In this document: piece after piece, positions 23,690 to 32,702 of the stretch
How positions within the stretch are numbered: the first letter of the stretch is position 1
How the letters are laid out: every line of letters begins with the position of its first letter
Origin: Didymodactylos carnosus
Taxonomy: Eukaryota > Rotifera > Eurotatoria > Philodinida > Philodinidae
Assembly (NCBI GenBank): GCA_905250885.1
Contig: CAJNOQ010000039.1
Location: forward strand, 1-64,000
DNA: 64,000 bases
Direction of reading: 5' to 3'
Program-made: the position numbers and the translations under genes
Notes under the pieces: generated by a model
Told to the model about the DNA's origin: nothing
The model's input: only the letters and a program-made list of their open reading frames with translations
Database searches by the model: none

Positions 23690-24780
23690 CGATGGATCTT
23701 ATGATTACGATATCCCCATGTTCATCGGATCTTCTTGATTCAAGCATCGAACGTTTTTATCAGAGTTTGTGCCGTCTTGAGTGATTATTTCCCTGTATCA
23801 TAAACAAATCGGTATTTATTGGCTTTCTGTAATGTCTTGTTGCATGCCTATCTTTTGATCCATTAATCAATACGTCTGGAATGGTGATTAGTTGTTCGTT
23901 TTCGTTTGTAAAGTGGATATAAGTTCAAATGCCATTTATTAATGCGCCCTTGAAAGTCAATTATTTTTGCCAGCTCGATCGTGAATATGCAGCATATGTC
24001 ATCAACATATCGAACCCAAACAAGAGGCTTGTTCATGAGAATCGATTTAACGAATGTTTCATTTTTGTCATGAATATATCCGCTAAAATGGATGCAAGTG
24101 GTGATCCCATAGCGATACCGCTTGTTTGCAAATAATGTCGACAGAGGGAACGGAAGGTCGCGAAAGATACCACAAAACTGTTTTTTTTTCATCATTTTTC
24201 GATCGAATGGTACATCTGTAATTTTTTTTAGGTTTATGCATTAGATCTAGTACCAACTGTCGTCTCATTCATCGGTGTGATGGTATATAAGGATTCGATG
24301 TCAAAGCTGCATATCTTTTGCTTGTAATCTACTACCACCTGCAATATCATTTTGACAAATTCTAATTAATCCATTTTGTAGGTAGCTCAAGTTATTTACA
24401 TTTTGAAATTTAGGATGCGAGATACTGTGAGGGTTCCTAGGTATACAAACAGTTATTTTCTGCTCTTTCAGTTCTCCAATGATTTTATTCATTCTAGTTG
24501 GTCTATCTTTTAGCAGACTTTCATTGAATTGCTTACTGTTCAATTTCTGCGATATATTCCGTCTTCTCCAGGATTGTTGTCGAGTTTCTCGCTCGTTACT
24601 CTTCTTCACCACGTAGAGATAATCCTATGAGGAAGTCTTCTGAAAAGCGAGCGCACACACAAAAACACAGCAAATAAACAATATTAACAGAACTTTTTTT
24701 CAGTTCTTGATTAGTGAATAACTTATCGCAAGCATCGCCCTCACCCTCATATCGAAAAGTAGATGTTATCTGAAGCAAAG
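23690..24780 (-). mobile_element. Penelope-like reverse transcriptase relic
   Basis: Minus-strand frames show, in order, a basic N-terminal part (24301-24612), AMGSPLASILADIF (near 24110), the catalytic box RYVDDICCIFT (near 24000), and a C-terminal TRHYRKPINTDLF (near 23830) typical of Penelope-like RTs. I infer this clade from the GSPLS..LADIF and YRKP..TD words; bdelloids are known for such elements (Athena). It is broken in several places and no GIY-YIG endonuclease or telomeric repeats were seen. A short hydrophobic open frame at 24596-24778 may be its upstream end. Confidence 0.68.
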
Positions 24781-25343
24781 CGCTAGAATAATATTTCAGT
24801 TTTGTTGCTGAACTAGCTCCTTAATATTTGTGTATCATATAAGAATTATACATATGAAGAATGAAATGTGATGATTTCAACAGGAGCAAAATGAGTGTAT
24901 ATGATTTTATTTGAACTACACTTCTGACAATGTATTATATATTTCGAACATGCATACGAATACCACGCAGTGTTCGACGCATTTTTTGTGCGTAAAAATT
25001 GGAGGACGAAACAATAAGATTAAGAGAAATGCACATTAGATCTACATCGAATAAACTACAGAGCTTAGAGAAGTCGTGTTTTGAAGAGAAAAATTTTCTG
25101 CAACAAAAACACTTAGTCTAATCTTTAAGATTAGAGATTAGAGAAGGAAGTATTTTTCATGAAAATGTTGCCAGTTGCATTCTCTATTGACAGTTATGTG
25201 TTTGAGTTTATTCCCCAACCTTTTAGCTGAGGAAAAGTTGTTATGGAAAATATGTCTTAAATTAAACCTTGAGTGGCTACACATCGTTGTATGTAGAGAT
25301 TCAAAATACTAAAACATTTTCTACTAAAAAAAAGTCAGATTTT
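24781..25343. other. Non-coding, nothing recognised
   Basis: AT-rich. It may include the 3' flank of the ABC-transporter exon at 25344 (minus strand), but no polyadenylation site is distinctive. Confidence 0.35.
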
Positions 25344-25550
25344 TTATGTTCTTTCTGGATGTTCTTGTGCCATTGCTAAATTAAAATAAATTTCACCGTT
25401 TTGCAATAATTCCTCATGTGTTCCTTCTTCTCGTACCCTACCGCAATCAACTACAGCTACTTTATCGGTATTTGTAATCGTCGATAAACGATGAGCAATT
25501 ATCACTGATGTTCGACCAGCGCGTGCCTTATCTAATACGTCCAACACAAT
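25344..25550 (-). pseudogene. Lone terminal exon of an ABCB-type ABC transporter
   Basis: The 68 residues begin directly after an acceptor (TTTGTTTAG) in phase 0. They contain LDKARAGRTSVIIAHRLSTI, where the switch histidine (H-loop) lies in IIAHRLST, then the C-terminal helix EEGTHEELLQNGEIYFNLAM and a stop. This is the end of the second nucleotide-binding domain of a multidrug-resistance (ABCB) exporter. The preceding exon (Walker B, DEATSALD) is absent: within ~60 bp upstream the DNA is a pentapeptide-repeat gene. The fragment cannot act alone and is probably a broken piece joined to foreign sequence. Confidence 0.75.
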
Positions 25551-25569
25551 CTAAACAAAAGAAATAAAT

Positions 25570-26212
25570 TTAAAAAAAGAGTCTGCAACTACAGTGGGTC
25601 GAAAAATCATTGGTCCATCCCTGTAGGATCCTTTTGTTCTGTTTACCAAAATTTATATTTACAAAATTTACTCCATCGAATAGTGCGTCTTGCAATATAG
25701 CTTCGCTAAAATCGACGTTCGTCACATTCGAATTAACAAAGTGTGCCCCGTTCAAGTTTATGTATCCAGAGTCTGTATCCGTTAATATTGCATCCGTAAA
25801 TTCTACATTTTGCATATTCGACTGAGCGAAATGTGTTCTTAACAGTATTGTATCATCAAATTTGGAGTTAGCCATTAATGTCTGAGCGAAATTTGTTTGT
25901 TCAATATCGAATCCGCTAAATGTTACTTCCTTCAGATTATATCAAAAAAACTAACTGAACGTTTAGCTACATTTTCATCCACTCGCTCACTGTGGCCGTT
26001 GTGCTCTTTCGTAAACGGTGATATTTCACCAGCGAATGAATATTTTGGTGTCTCATCTCATAAATTATGAAAAATTTATTGTCGGGAGGTAAAAGATGTG
26101 AACAAAAGCTTACTTTTTTTTCGACGACATGGATATCCGATAAACTGATCGTTGGTTTCTGATTACCAGCAATAGCAAATGAGCGATGGTCGTCAGAGTG
26201 CGTACTTGTCAT
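25570..26212 (-). CDS. Small pentapeptide-repeat protein, two candidate exons
   Basis: The exon 25929-25570 encodes tandem five-residue repeats with F or L every fifth position (FDIEQ TNFAQ, SKFDD, THFAQ SNMQN VEFTD, AHFVN SNVTN VDFSE, ALFDG VNFVN INFGK), forming a right-handed quadrilateral beta-helix in known members. A plausible first exon 26212-26114 (MTSTHSDDHRSFAIAGNQKP, then EKK and a GTAAGC donor) joins in phase to the acceptor at 25930, giving 152 residues. The cellular role is unknown; such proteins are protein-interaction scaffolds. The C-terminal WTNDFSTHCSCRLFF abuts the ABC exon and may be fusion-derived. The domain call is firm and the gene model is tentative. Confidence 0.55.
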
Positions 26213-27135
26213 TGTTTTCTGACTTTTTTTAAAAACCTTATTATCGATTGAGTTATTAAAGGGCAAAATGTATGAATATCGTCTATTTTTAAAGAGTATT
26301 ATTGGAAGAGGGAAATTAAACTGATAAGAAATCGACCTTTTGTTTGCCATATAATTATTTATGGATGATTTTGTCGTTTTCATTGAGGTTTATCTGTAAG
26401 TAGGGAATTATAACTGAGCTCAGATCTAGTTTTCTGCTGACAGTAAACAAACGTTTTGAAAAAACCAGACAGTATTAGATAAGAATACAAAATTCTGCTT
26501 CTACGTTGAAATATAAATTATGTATTGTACTGTTGAGCCTGAGCCAGCGAAGATATTCGCGAATGAATGCTTAACATCAAGTATTTCTAAAAACAAACTT
26601 GCTTTTCCGATAGCATGAAGTAGTTAGCGAGAATTATCTGCCAATTTTTTTCGATAGGGAATGCACTTTGAATAAAGTCAGGCGAGCCACTAAATGAAGT
26701 TCGTATGACGATATCCAATTCACGAAAAATGAGCTTCCGCTCTTTTACCGAAACTGAGACTACACGCCACTGTGCACTGCTACAGTTATACCTATTAGGT
26801 TTATCATGAATTGAGCCTACATAAAAGGATTCTGCCATCTCCAATAACCACTATTTCGAGGGAAAACCGATGTGCTTTAGTGCAATAACAACTTGTTGGT
26901 GAGGAATGATTAATCTCGCCGTAGTGTAGAAACGCAGAACAGTTTAATGCAATCGGAAAGAGAAGTACAAATATACAAAGTTCGACGGTAATTTTAAGTA
27001 CCTTATTGCTTTTTTTTAAAAAAAACTGTGTGCTTCTCATTTCTGACTTTTTCTTCAATATCCATTTATTTTGTTTTTTTACTCACGGAGTGAAGCTTTA
27101 TTATTAAAGCAGTCGTTTACTGAGTCATACAGACC
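26213..27135. other. No gene supported
   Basis: Minus-strand open frames at 26587-26844 and 26804-27058 contain a hydrophobic stretch (VELCIFVLLFPIALNCSAFL) and a Cys-rich patch (SPTSCYCTKAH). Together they could be remains of a membrane or secreted protein, but they overlap in different frames and I see no splice solution. Confidence 0.3.
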
Positions 27136-27261
27136 ATGTCTTCACAAGATTATACGATTTTCTGGGTTGAGTTCTTTTTTATTATAGCTCTTTTCATTAC
27201 GTCCTTCGTTTTGCTAATTGTGGGAGGCGTAAAGCTCCACAAATCACACCGCATTTACATC
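27136..27261 (+). pseudogene. Truncated start of a small membrane protein
   Basis: The ATG at 27136 opens MSSQDYTIFWVEFFFIIALF followed by ITSFVLLIVGGVKLHKSH: one strong membrane segment and a basic flank, typical of a signal anchor. Similarity to anything ends at ~27262, where antisense F-box sequence begins, so the gene seems to have been cut off by that duplication. No family was recognised. Confidence 0.35.
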
Positions 27262-27265
27262 TTCT

Positions 27266-27485
27266 GCCATGTCTTACGCCTTCAGCTTTTATTAAACCCT
27301 CGCCCACCTCCGACTCATCTTCTTCTTTTAAACTCAATTTCACTCCTTTTTTCTCATGAACACAGCGGGCAATTGTCACGTTAAGACTGTAGAAAATCCG
27401 ATGTAGTTCGAGCAAGTTGAAAAAATCAAACAACATAAACCACAGCTCGACCGGCAAACATTCAATCGTGGTCTCAACAAAAGGC
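27266..27485 (-). pseudogene. Partial duplicate of the 28.5-kb F-box gene
   Basis: About 220 bp closely match the region encoding residues ~5-75 of the neighbouring F-box gene (PVELWFMLFDFFNLLELHRI, then HEKKGVKLSLKEEDESEVGE). Only scattered substitutions separate them. Matching sequence ends abruptly on both sides and there is no start or continuation, so it is a truncated copy. It lies in the same orientation as the parent, ~2.2 kb away. Confidence 0.8.
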
Positions 27486-28285
27486 CCTGAAGCGTATTTT
27501 GCCGATTTTTGATGCGTATTTACTCGATGGTTTGTCCGTATTTAGTCGATGTTTTGACAGCATTTCGTCGACGTTGGTAGTATATGGAGGACTTAGCCGA
27601 AATTTTGCGTAGTTTTCTGCCTGATTTTGGTGACGTTTCTTAGAACAATTTTTTTTCTGGCGCTATTGAGAATGGGAGTAGAGGGAAGCGTATTTGCTAC
27701 TCTTCAGTTCAAGTAGACAGTTGCTTTTTGTTTGAACAGGTTTATCTGTGAACTACAGTAGGTTTCCTCACCACTGTTTTTGGTAAAAAATCGGAAACAC
27801 ATTTTTTCGTAATGTAGCAAAACAACAGTTGGCAGTTTAATTTCGAAAGTAGCAGTAGCACAGCATTTCGTCGACGTTGACAGTATATGCGAGGACTTAG
27901 CCGAAATTTTGCGTAGTTTTCTGCCTGATTTGGCGACGTTTCTTAGAACGATTTTTTGTCAGTTTTTGCCCATGATTTTACAATCCTTTTTGATGTTTTA
28001 CAAACATTTTTTGCCATCTTTACTTGCGTGATATTTATTACAAGCCTATTTTGTGATAAGTGTAAAGAGTGGCGTGAAAGTTTTATATAGGGATATTCAG
28101 TAGTATATGCTACAGGCCCTGAAGCGTATTTCGCCGATGTTTAATGCATATTTAGTCGCTGTTTTGACAGTATTCGTCGATATTTTGCACGTATTACGTG
28201 GTCATTGGTACGATATTACGACCACTTAGCTAAAATTCTGGATAATTGTCAGCCTTATTTTGCCGACGTTTCTTATAAACATTCT
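27484..28285. repeat. Degenerate repeats with a TATTTxGTCGATGTTTTG core
   Basis: Three related blocks: 27484-27660, 27856-27960 and 28112-28280. The first and third start GGCCCTGAAGCGTATTT. The first and second share CATTTCGTCGACGTTG and TTAGCCGAAATTTTGCGTAG. Within blocks a ~21-bp subrepeat (CGTATTTAGTCGATGTTTTG) recurs. It links the F-box fragment to the complete F-box gene and may be a MITE or minisatellite. Confidence 0.6.
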
Positions 28286-28524
28286 TGGTCTCATATTTTT
28301 TCTTCTTACTCACGCAAAATTTTTGTTGGCGGCATAAGTTCTAGGGAGGAGTTTCACATTTTACACTTTCAGGTCTACGCTGACAAATCTTTTTTATAAT
28401 TACAAGTGTTTTCGCCTGTAATATAAATTATTTATTGAAAAAAAACATTTTACTTTACCCAAAAAATACAGTTCCTCCTCTATAAAGAGACCTTTTTAAG
28501 TTGCAATGTGACAAACAGGTCACA

Positions 28525-29703
28525 TTAACCTGAAAACTTTACAACAATAATGTAAGGGTTTTTACCGAGAAAAGCTTCCCCGCATGAACTTTGGGCCCAC
28601 GTCTTTTTTCCGTTGAAGTCATTGACCAGAGCCTTTTTTTCACGAATCCAATAGTCAGTCTGAAATCGAGCGAGAATTTCTTCTTGCTGAACATGCGTTG
28701 TACTAGTACAAGCGAGCAATTTTATGTAAAATTTCTCGAGCATCGGCGTTGCTTGTATTAGTGCTGCCCACTGATCGCCGTTAAAGAGTTGTGGAACATC
28801 TACTTCATCAAGACGCAATTTTTTCAAACCTGCTAGCCGTCTAACCAGATTTTCAATATCTTTAAAATGTATATCATCTTGATATATAATTCGAAGGGAG
28901 TTTACAAATATCGACGGAGACGAAAGCAAAACTGAAGGGTTTGAATATTTTAGATATTCAATGCAAAGATTTTCTATTTTTGATTGCTGCGAAATTAAAG
29001 TAAAAATATCTTCCTGTGTCTGCGTGGAACTTCCAATGTGTAAACTACTTAAATTGATTGTCTTTTCCAAGAAACTCCTACTTACGGAATCTTCAAGGTA
29101 AAAGAAACCGTCGAGGATACGTAAACGCTTTAAGGAACAGTGCTCGTCAGTGTGCCGTTTGTCCAAGTAATCCCATATCGGTAAAAGTACACGTTCACCG
29201 ACTCGTTTACCGTAACCTCCAAAGTCTATTTTAAGCATCTCCAGCTTGTCTAATTTACGCAGAACTTCTTCTGATAACGAGAATGAATTGTTATCGTCTT
29301 GACAGAATTCGAGGACGCGTAGCTGCGTGAAATATGTTGACACTGGGTAGTAGTACAGAAAGCGACACGCTGACGTGTAGTTTCTTGCGTGACAATCAGC
29401 ATAAGCAATAGACAGTGACCATACATTACCCAACAGGAGCTTTAGCTCATCCTCATGTGCCATAAAATATCCAATACCACTGCCATGTCTTACGCCTCCA
29501 ACTTTTTTTAAACCCTCGCCCACCTCCGAATCATCTTCTTCTTTTAAACTCAATTTTACTCCTTTTTTCTCATGAACACAGCGGTCAATTGTCATGTTAA
29601 GACCGTAAAAAATCCGATGCAGTTCGAGCAAGTTGAAAAAGTCAAACAACATAAACCACAGCTCGACCGGCAAACATTCTATCGTGGTCCCAACAAAAGG
29701 CAT
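28525..29703 (-). CDS. F-box protein with leucine-rich C-terminal region
   Basis: Single exon, 392 residues from the ATG at 29703 (MPFVGTTIECLPVELWFMLF). The F-box (residues ~8-40: CLPVELWFMLFDFFNLLELH) would bind Skp1 in an SCF ubiquitin ligase. The remainder has irregular leucine-rich units (LKRLRILDGFFYLED, INLSSLHIG, IENLCIEYLKY, LKKLRLDEVDV) that would recognise substrates. An acidic/basic linker (KKGVKLSLKEEDDSEVGEGL) follows the F-box. The frame can be extended upstream without an ATG, so I chose 29703. Intron-less F-box/LRR genes in large families are common in bdelloids, as I understand it. A truncated copy lies downstream at 27.3 kb. Confidence 0.8.
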   Translation of the reverse strand: MPFVGTTIECLPVELWFMLFDFFNLLELHRIFYGLNMTIDRCVHEKKGVKLSLKEEDDSEVGEGLKKVGGVRHGSGIGYFMAHEDELKLLLGNVWSLSIAYADCHARNYTSACRFLYYYPVSTYFTQLRVLEFCQDDNNSFSLSEEVLRKLDKLEMLKIDFGGYGKRVGERVLLPIWDYLDKRHTDEHCSLKRLRILDGFFYLEDSVSRSFLEKTINLSSLHIGSSTQTQEDIFTLISQQSKIENLCIEYLKYSNPSVLLSSPSIFVNSLRIIYQDDIHFKDIENLVRRLAGLKKLRLDEVDVPQLFNGDQWAALIQATPMLEKFYIKLLACTSTTHVQQEEILARFQTDYWIREKKALVNDFNGKKTWAQSSCGEAFLGKNPYIIVVKFSG

Positions 29704-30619
29704 TTTATTTAGAACTCTAAAAGTAAAAAACCGAGATCCGCTGTTATTAAACAAACTTGATCTGCACAGAAAAGCTACACTTAAACTTACGAAGGTAGGA
29801 TTAATCGTTTATTTGCTTGTCGAGTGTTTTCTTTTTTTTTGCAGATGTAATATTATATGATACTTTTTCACATTTATTGTTCTTCTACTGCGTTTTATTT
29901 TACTGTTCTATTAAATTTTTTTTTTGAAACATGAACACAGTTTGAATTATAGCGTATTTACGAGAACCGAGAAAATAGAGTCATAAAAAGTAATAAAAAA
30001 AAGAAAAATAAGAAAATTGAAGGGTGGATGAAGCGGTGAGCGATTTCGTTCTATAATAGGCAAAATATTCAAGGGATCGAATTACTCAGTTCTGTAATCA
30101 ACTTCTACAATCGAAATATAAGGATTTCCCGAAACTTTATTAAGCTTCCATCAATAGAAATAAAATTCGATCCGTTGTTTAGCCCATTTAGTTCTCATTA
30201 CTTGCTAACCTGTCGGTTATGTTACAGCTTTTTCTCAATTTTTAAAGTTTCGAGAAGTAACTTTTTCATTAAAGGAAAGCCAATTCCTTTGTAGCTTGGA
30301 ATACATACCATCATTAAAGGCTCACAAGCTGTTGAACCGCCCGATCCTTGGTTAAACTTTTTAAGGTGGATCTAGCTTAACCGGGTCGAAAACCGTGTTA
30401 TCTAGCTCCAACCACCCGATTCTAGCTCCATTTTTTTTGCTTGGGTACTTTCGGAACATATGGAACATATACTTATCTGTATTAGAATGATAATGATGAG
30501 TGAACAACTAATGAATTCAACGTCGAACAAATGAATGATTTAGCAGCTGTTGAGTCTTATTTTTCTCGCTTTAACTTTCTGAATTAATTAAGGGAAGAAC
30601 GATTGTCAAGATTAAATAA
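29704..30619. other. Intergenic
   Basis: Holds the F-box gene promoter region and 3' flank of the small gene at 30.7 kb. Near 30370-30430 words like TCTAGCTCCA and ACCCGATTCTAGCTCC repeat, perhaps a short element end. Confidence 0.35.
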
Positions 30620-30625
30620 TTTATT
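30620..30625 (-). terminator. Poly(A) signal of the 30.7-kb gene
   Basis: AATAAA on the minus strand, ~75 bp past the stop of the small two-exon gene. AT-rich context makes this weak on its own. Confidence 0.35.
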
Positions 30626-30700
30626 AAAGAATAGGAATAAAAATGAAACTCATTGTTGCATGCGGTATAGATTAACATAGCAAGTGTGATTGAGGAAACG

Positions 30701-30896
30701 TCATTCATCTTCGGCCCAATATGGCACTAATGACGCTGATAATCGTAGATATTGTCGAGCCATATAGACACTTTCTGACAGTAATGCTCTTGACAAAACC
30801 TCTTCAAAAGAAAACTGGTAAAATTTATTTCGATTAGTCTTTAAACTTACCTTCATTATCCTCGGACTCTGAAGTTCTGCAATGTTCATCTGTCAT
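30701..30896 (-). CDS. 48-residue two-exon hypothetical protein
   Basis: Exon 1 is 30896-30851 (MTDEHCRTSESEDNE), with donor GTAAGT. A 49-nt intron ends TTTTGAAG. Exon 2 is 30801-30701 (VLSRALLSESVYMARQYLRL, then SASLVPYWAEDE and stop). Phases fit exactly (147 nt). An acidic N-terminus is followed by one amphipathic helix and an acidic tail. A polyadenylation signal follows at a sensible distance. No family was recognised; it could also be the end of a longer gene. Confidence 0.42.
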
Positions 30897-32666
30897 ATGT
30901 AGTGAAATGTAAGCTTCCTTCTCATATAGAATAATTCACTTGCCCTTTACTTCATGGACGAGTTGACTCTTGTGAGCGCACAGTGAGATACAATCGAAAG
31001 CCACCGCATTCTATAACAACCGAAACTGGAAAGAAAAATTCATATCAATTTTGTATTAGTTAAATCAAAAACTGTTGACTTCTTTTTTATCAGAAACATA
31101 CGACTAACCCTTTGCTATGACAAATACTCATCTAATGAAAGTCGCCAAAAGCAACTGTTCTACGGAAATATCTGGCTCGATTATTCCTAGTTGGTATCAC
31201 GGTAAGATTAACAACAATTAAATCGGTCTGTTTTTTGATCATGGTGAATGATCGAACATTTTCTGTTCTTCTGTTTCGGCTGTAGTACTGAGGGAAGATG
31301 ACTGAGAGTTCACACCATAAAGGTAGACGATAACTTTTATATCATTTAAATAATCTCATAATGACAACACAAAATGGTAAATAAAAGTCATAGGAATGCT
31401 TAGGCCATTCGATGATGATTTTTTAAACTTGCGACAATTTCCATGGCATGAGTAGCGCTAAATTCATTATCGTCTGCTGGATGACGGTGTATACATTATA
31501 TGATAACTTATGGACGAAAACTATACCCAAACTTTTGCTTCAAAAGCACGCTGAAACTTTTGATTATTACTTCAGGAGTTGAAACGATGAAACAACATGG
31601 CGGTAGCAAACAGTTTTAGCTCAACAGAAAGTCGAAAATAAAACATGTTTTCGGTCGTCATCTATTCCAGCATACCAGCTCGTCTTATCCTCCAGCTTCG
31701 ACAATTCTACTTATTGATATGGTGTTTTCTTTCGTCTATTTTAGATTGGAAGGCGTTATGTAATGAACTATTAGGTCGTAGTTCCCCCTATCTATCACAC
31801 GAATGATATCGAATTTAGAATTATATAACTCATAACCTCATAATCAACATCTTTTAATCACTACTGTAAGTCATTCTCTTTTCTAGCAGAAAGTTCTAAT
31901 TAGAATGTTCGGCATCTTCATTTAGAATACGCGAGCTTTTTAAAAAAATGACGGACTTAATCACGATAGAGTTAGTTTCACTTTACTTTTTTTCTAAGAA
32001 AAACGTGTGTGGTTGAAGTGTGAAGAGAAGCGATGATAATAAGGAAAAACATACGTAATGTGATTGGTTTTAGTATAACAACGAAATAAAATGAAACAGA
32101 GCACTGCAATTTTTGTCATTCACGAAAAAAACATAAATGAAAACATTTCCGGAATCACACACAGAAAATTATATATCTAAGTAGAAAACAAAAAATAAGA
32201 GAAAATGAAGCAAACACGAAAAAAAGAATCAAATTTGTTTTTGGAAACCAATAATCTCCATGTTAGGTAGAATATCAGAAGGCGTAAGCAAATTTCTCTA
32301 TAACATCCATAATAGTTTAGCTTTGTGCTGATCATCCTGTCATCAATGTTATTTTCTCAAATACATTTTAGTAAGCTTACAAAACTCTCGACATATATTT
32401 TCTAAAAAAAAACAAAAAAGAAAACTGACAAAAAGAGAACTTAAATACTTTTTCTAATGTTTGGCTATGTGAATCGTTTTCTTTTTCTTTTGTAACATAT
32501 TACACGTTTTCTGTGAACGGATTTTACTTGTGTCTATTTACGTAAACAAGATGTGTATACATGGATGTACGTGCGTATTAACAGGAAAAAAGTATGTTTG
32601 GACTGTCTTTTGCTAGTGATGAAATTTTGAACATTAGAAAAAATCACCACTGTATGTCGTCCTCCT
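30897..32666. other. Non-coding, nothing recognised
   Basis: AT-rich. TTCTAGCAGAAAGTTCTAAT (24 bp in full) at 31881-31904 recurs at 32667-32690, 762 bp apart, in direct orientation. Nothing between them suggests a gene. Confidence 0.4.
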
Positions 32667-32690
32667 TTCTAGCAGAAAGTTCTAATTAGA
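32667..32690 (+). repeat. 24-bp direct repeat, second copy
   Basis: Exact match to 31881-31904, ending 12 bp before the TIR transposon at 32703. It may be flank of a deletion, or an old target or terminal repeat. Confidence 0.5.
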
Positions 32691-32702
32691 TACAGTATCT
32701 GT

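Noticed and set aside
23929-24135. Plus-strand open frame at 23.9 kb
   Set aside because: Shadow of the Penelope-like reverse transcriptase on the other strand.
29633-29860. Plus-strand open frame opposite the F-box gene
   Set aside because: Antisense shadow of the F-box coding region.
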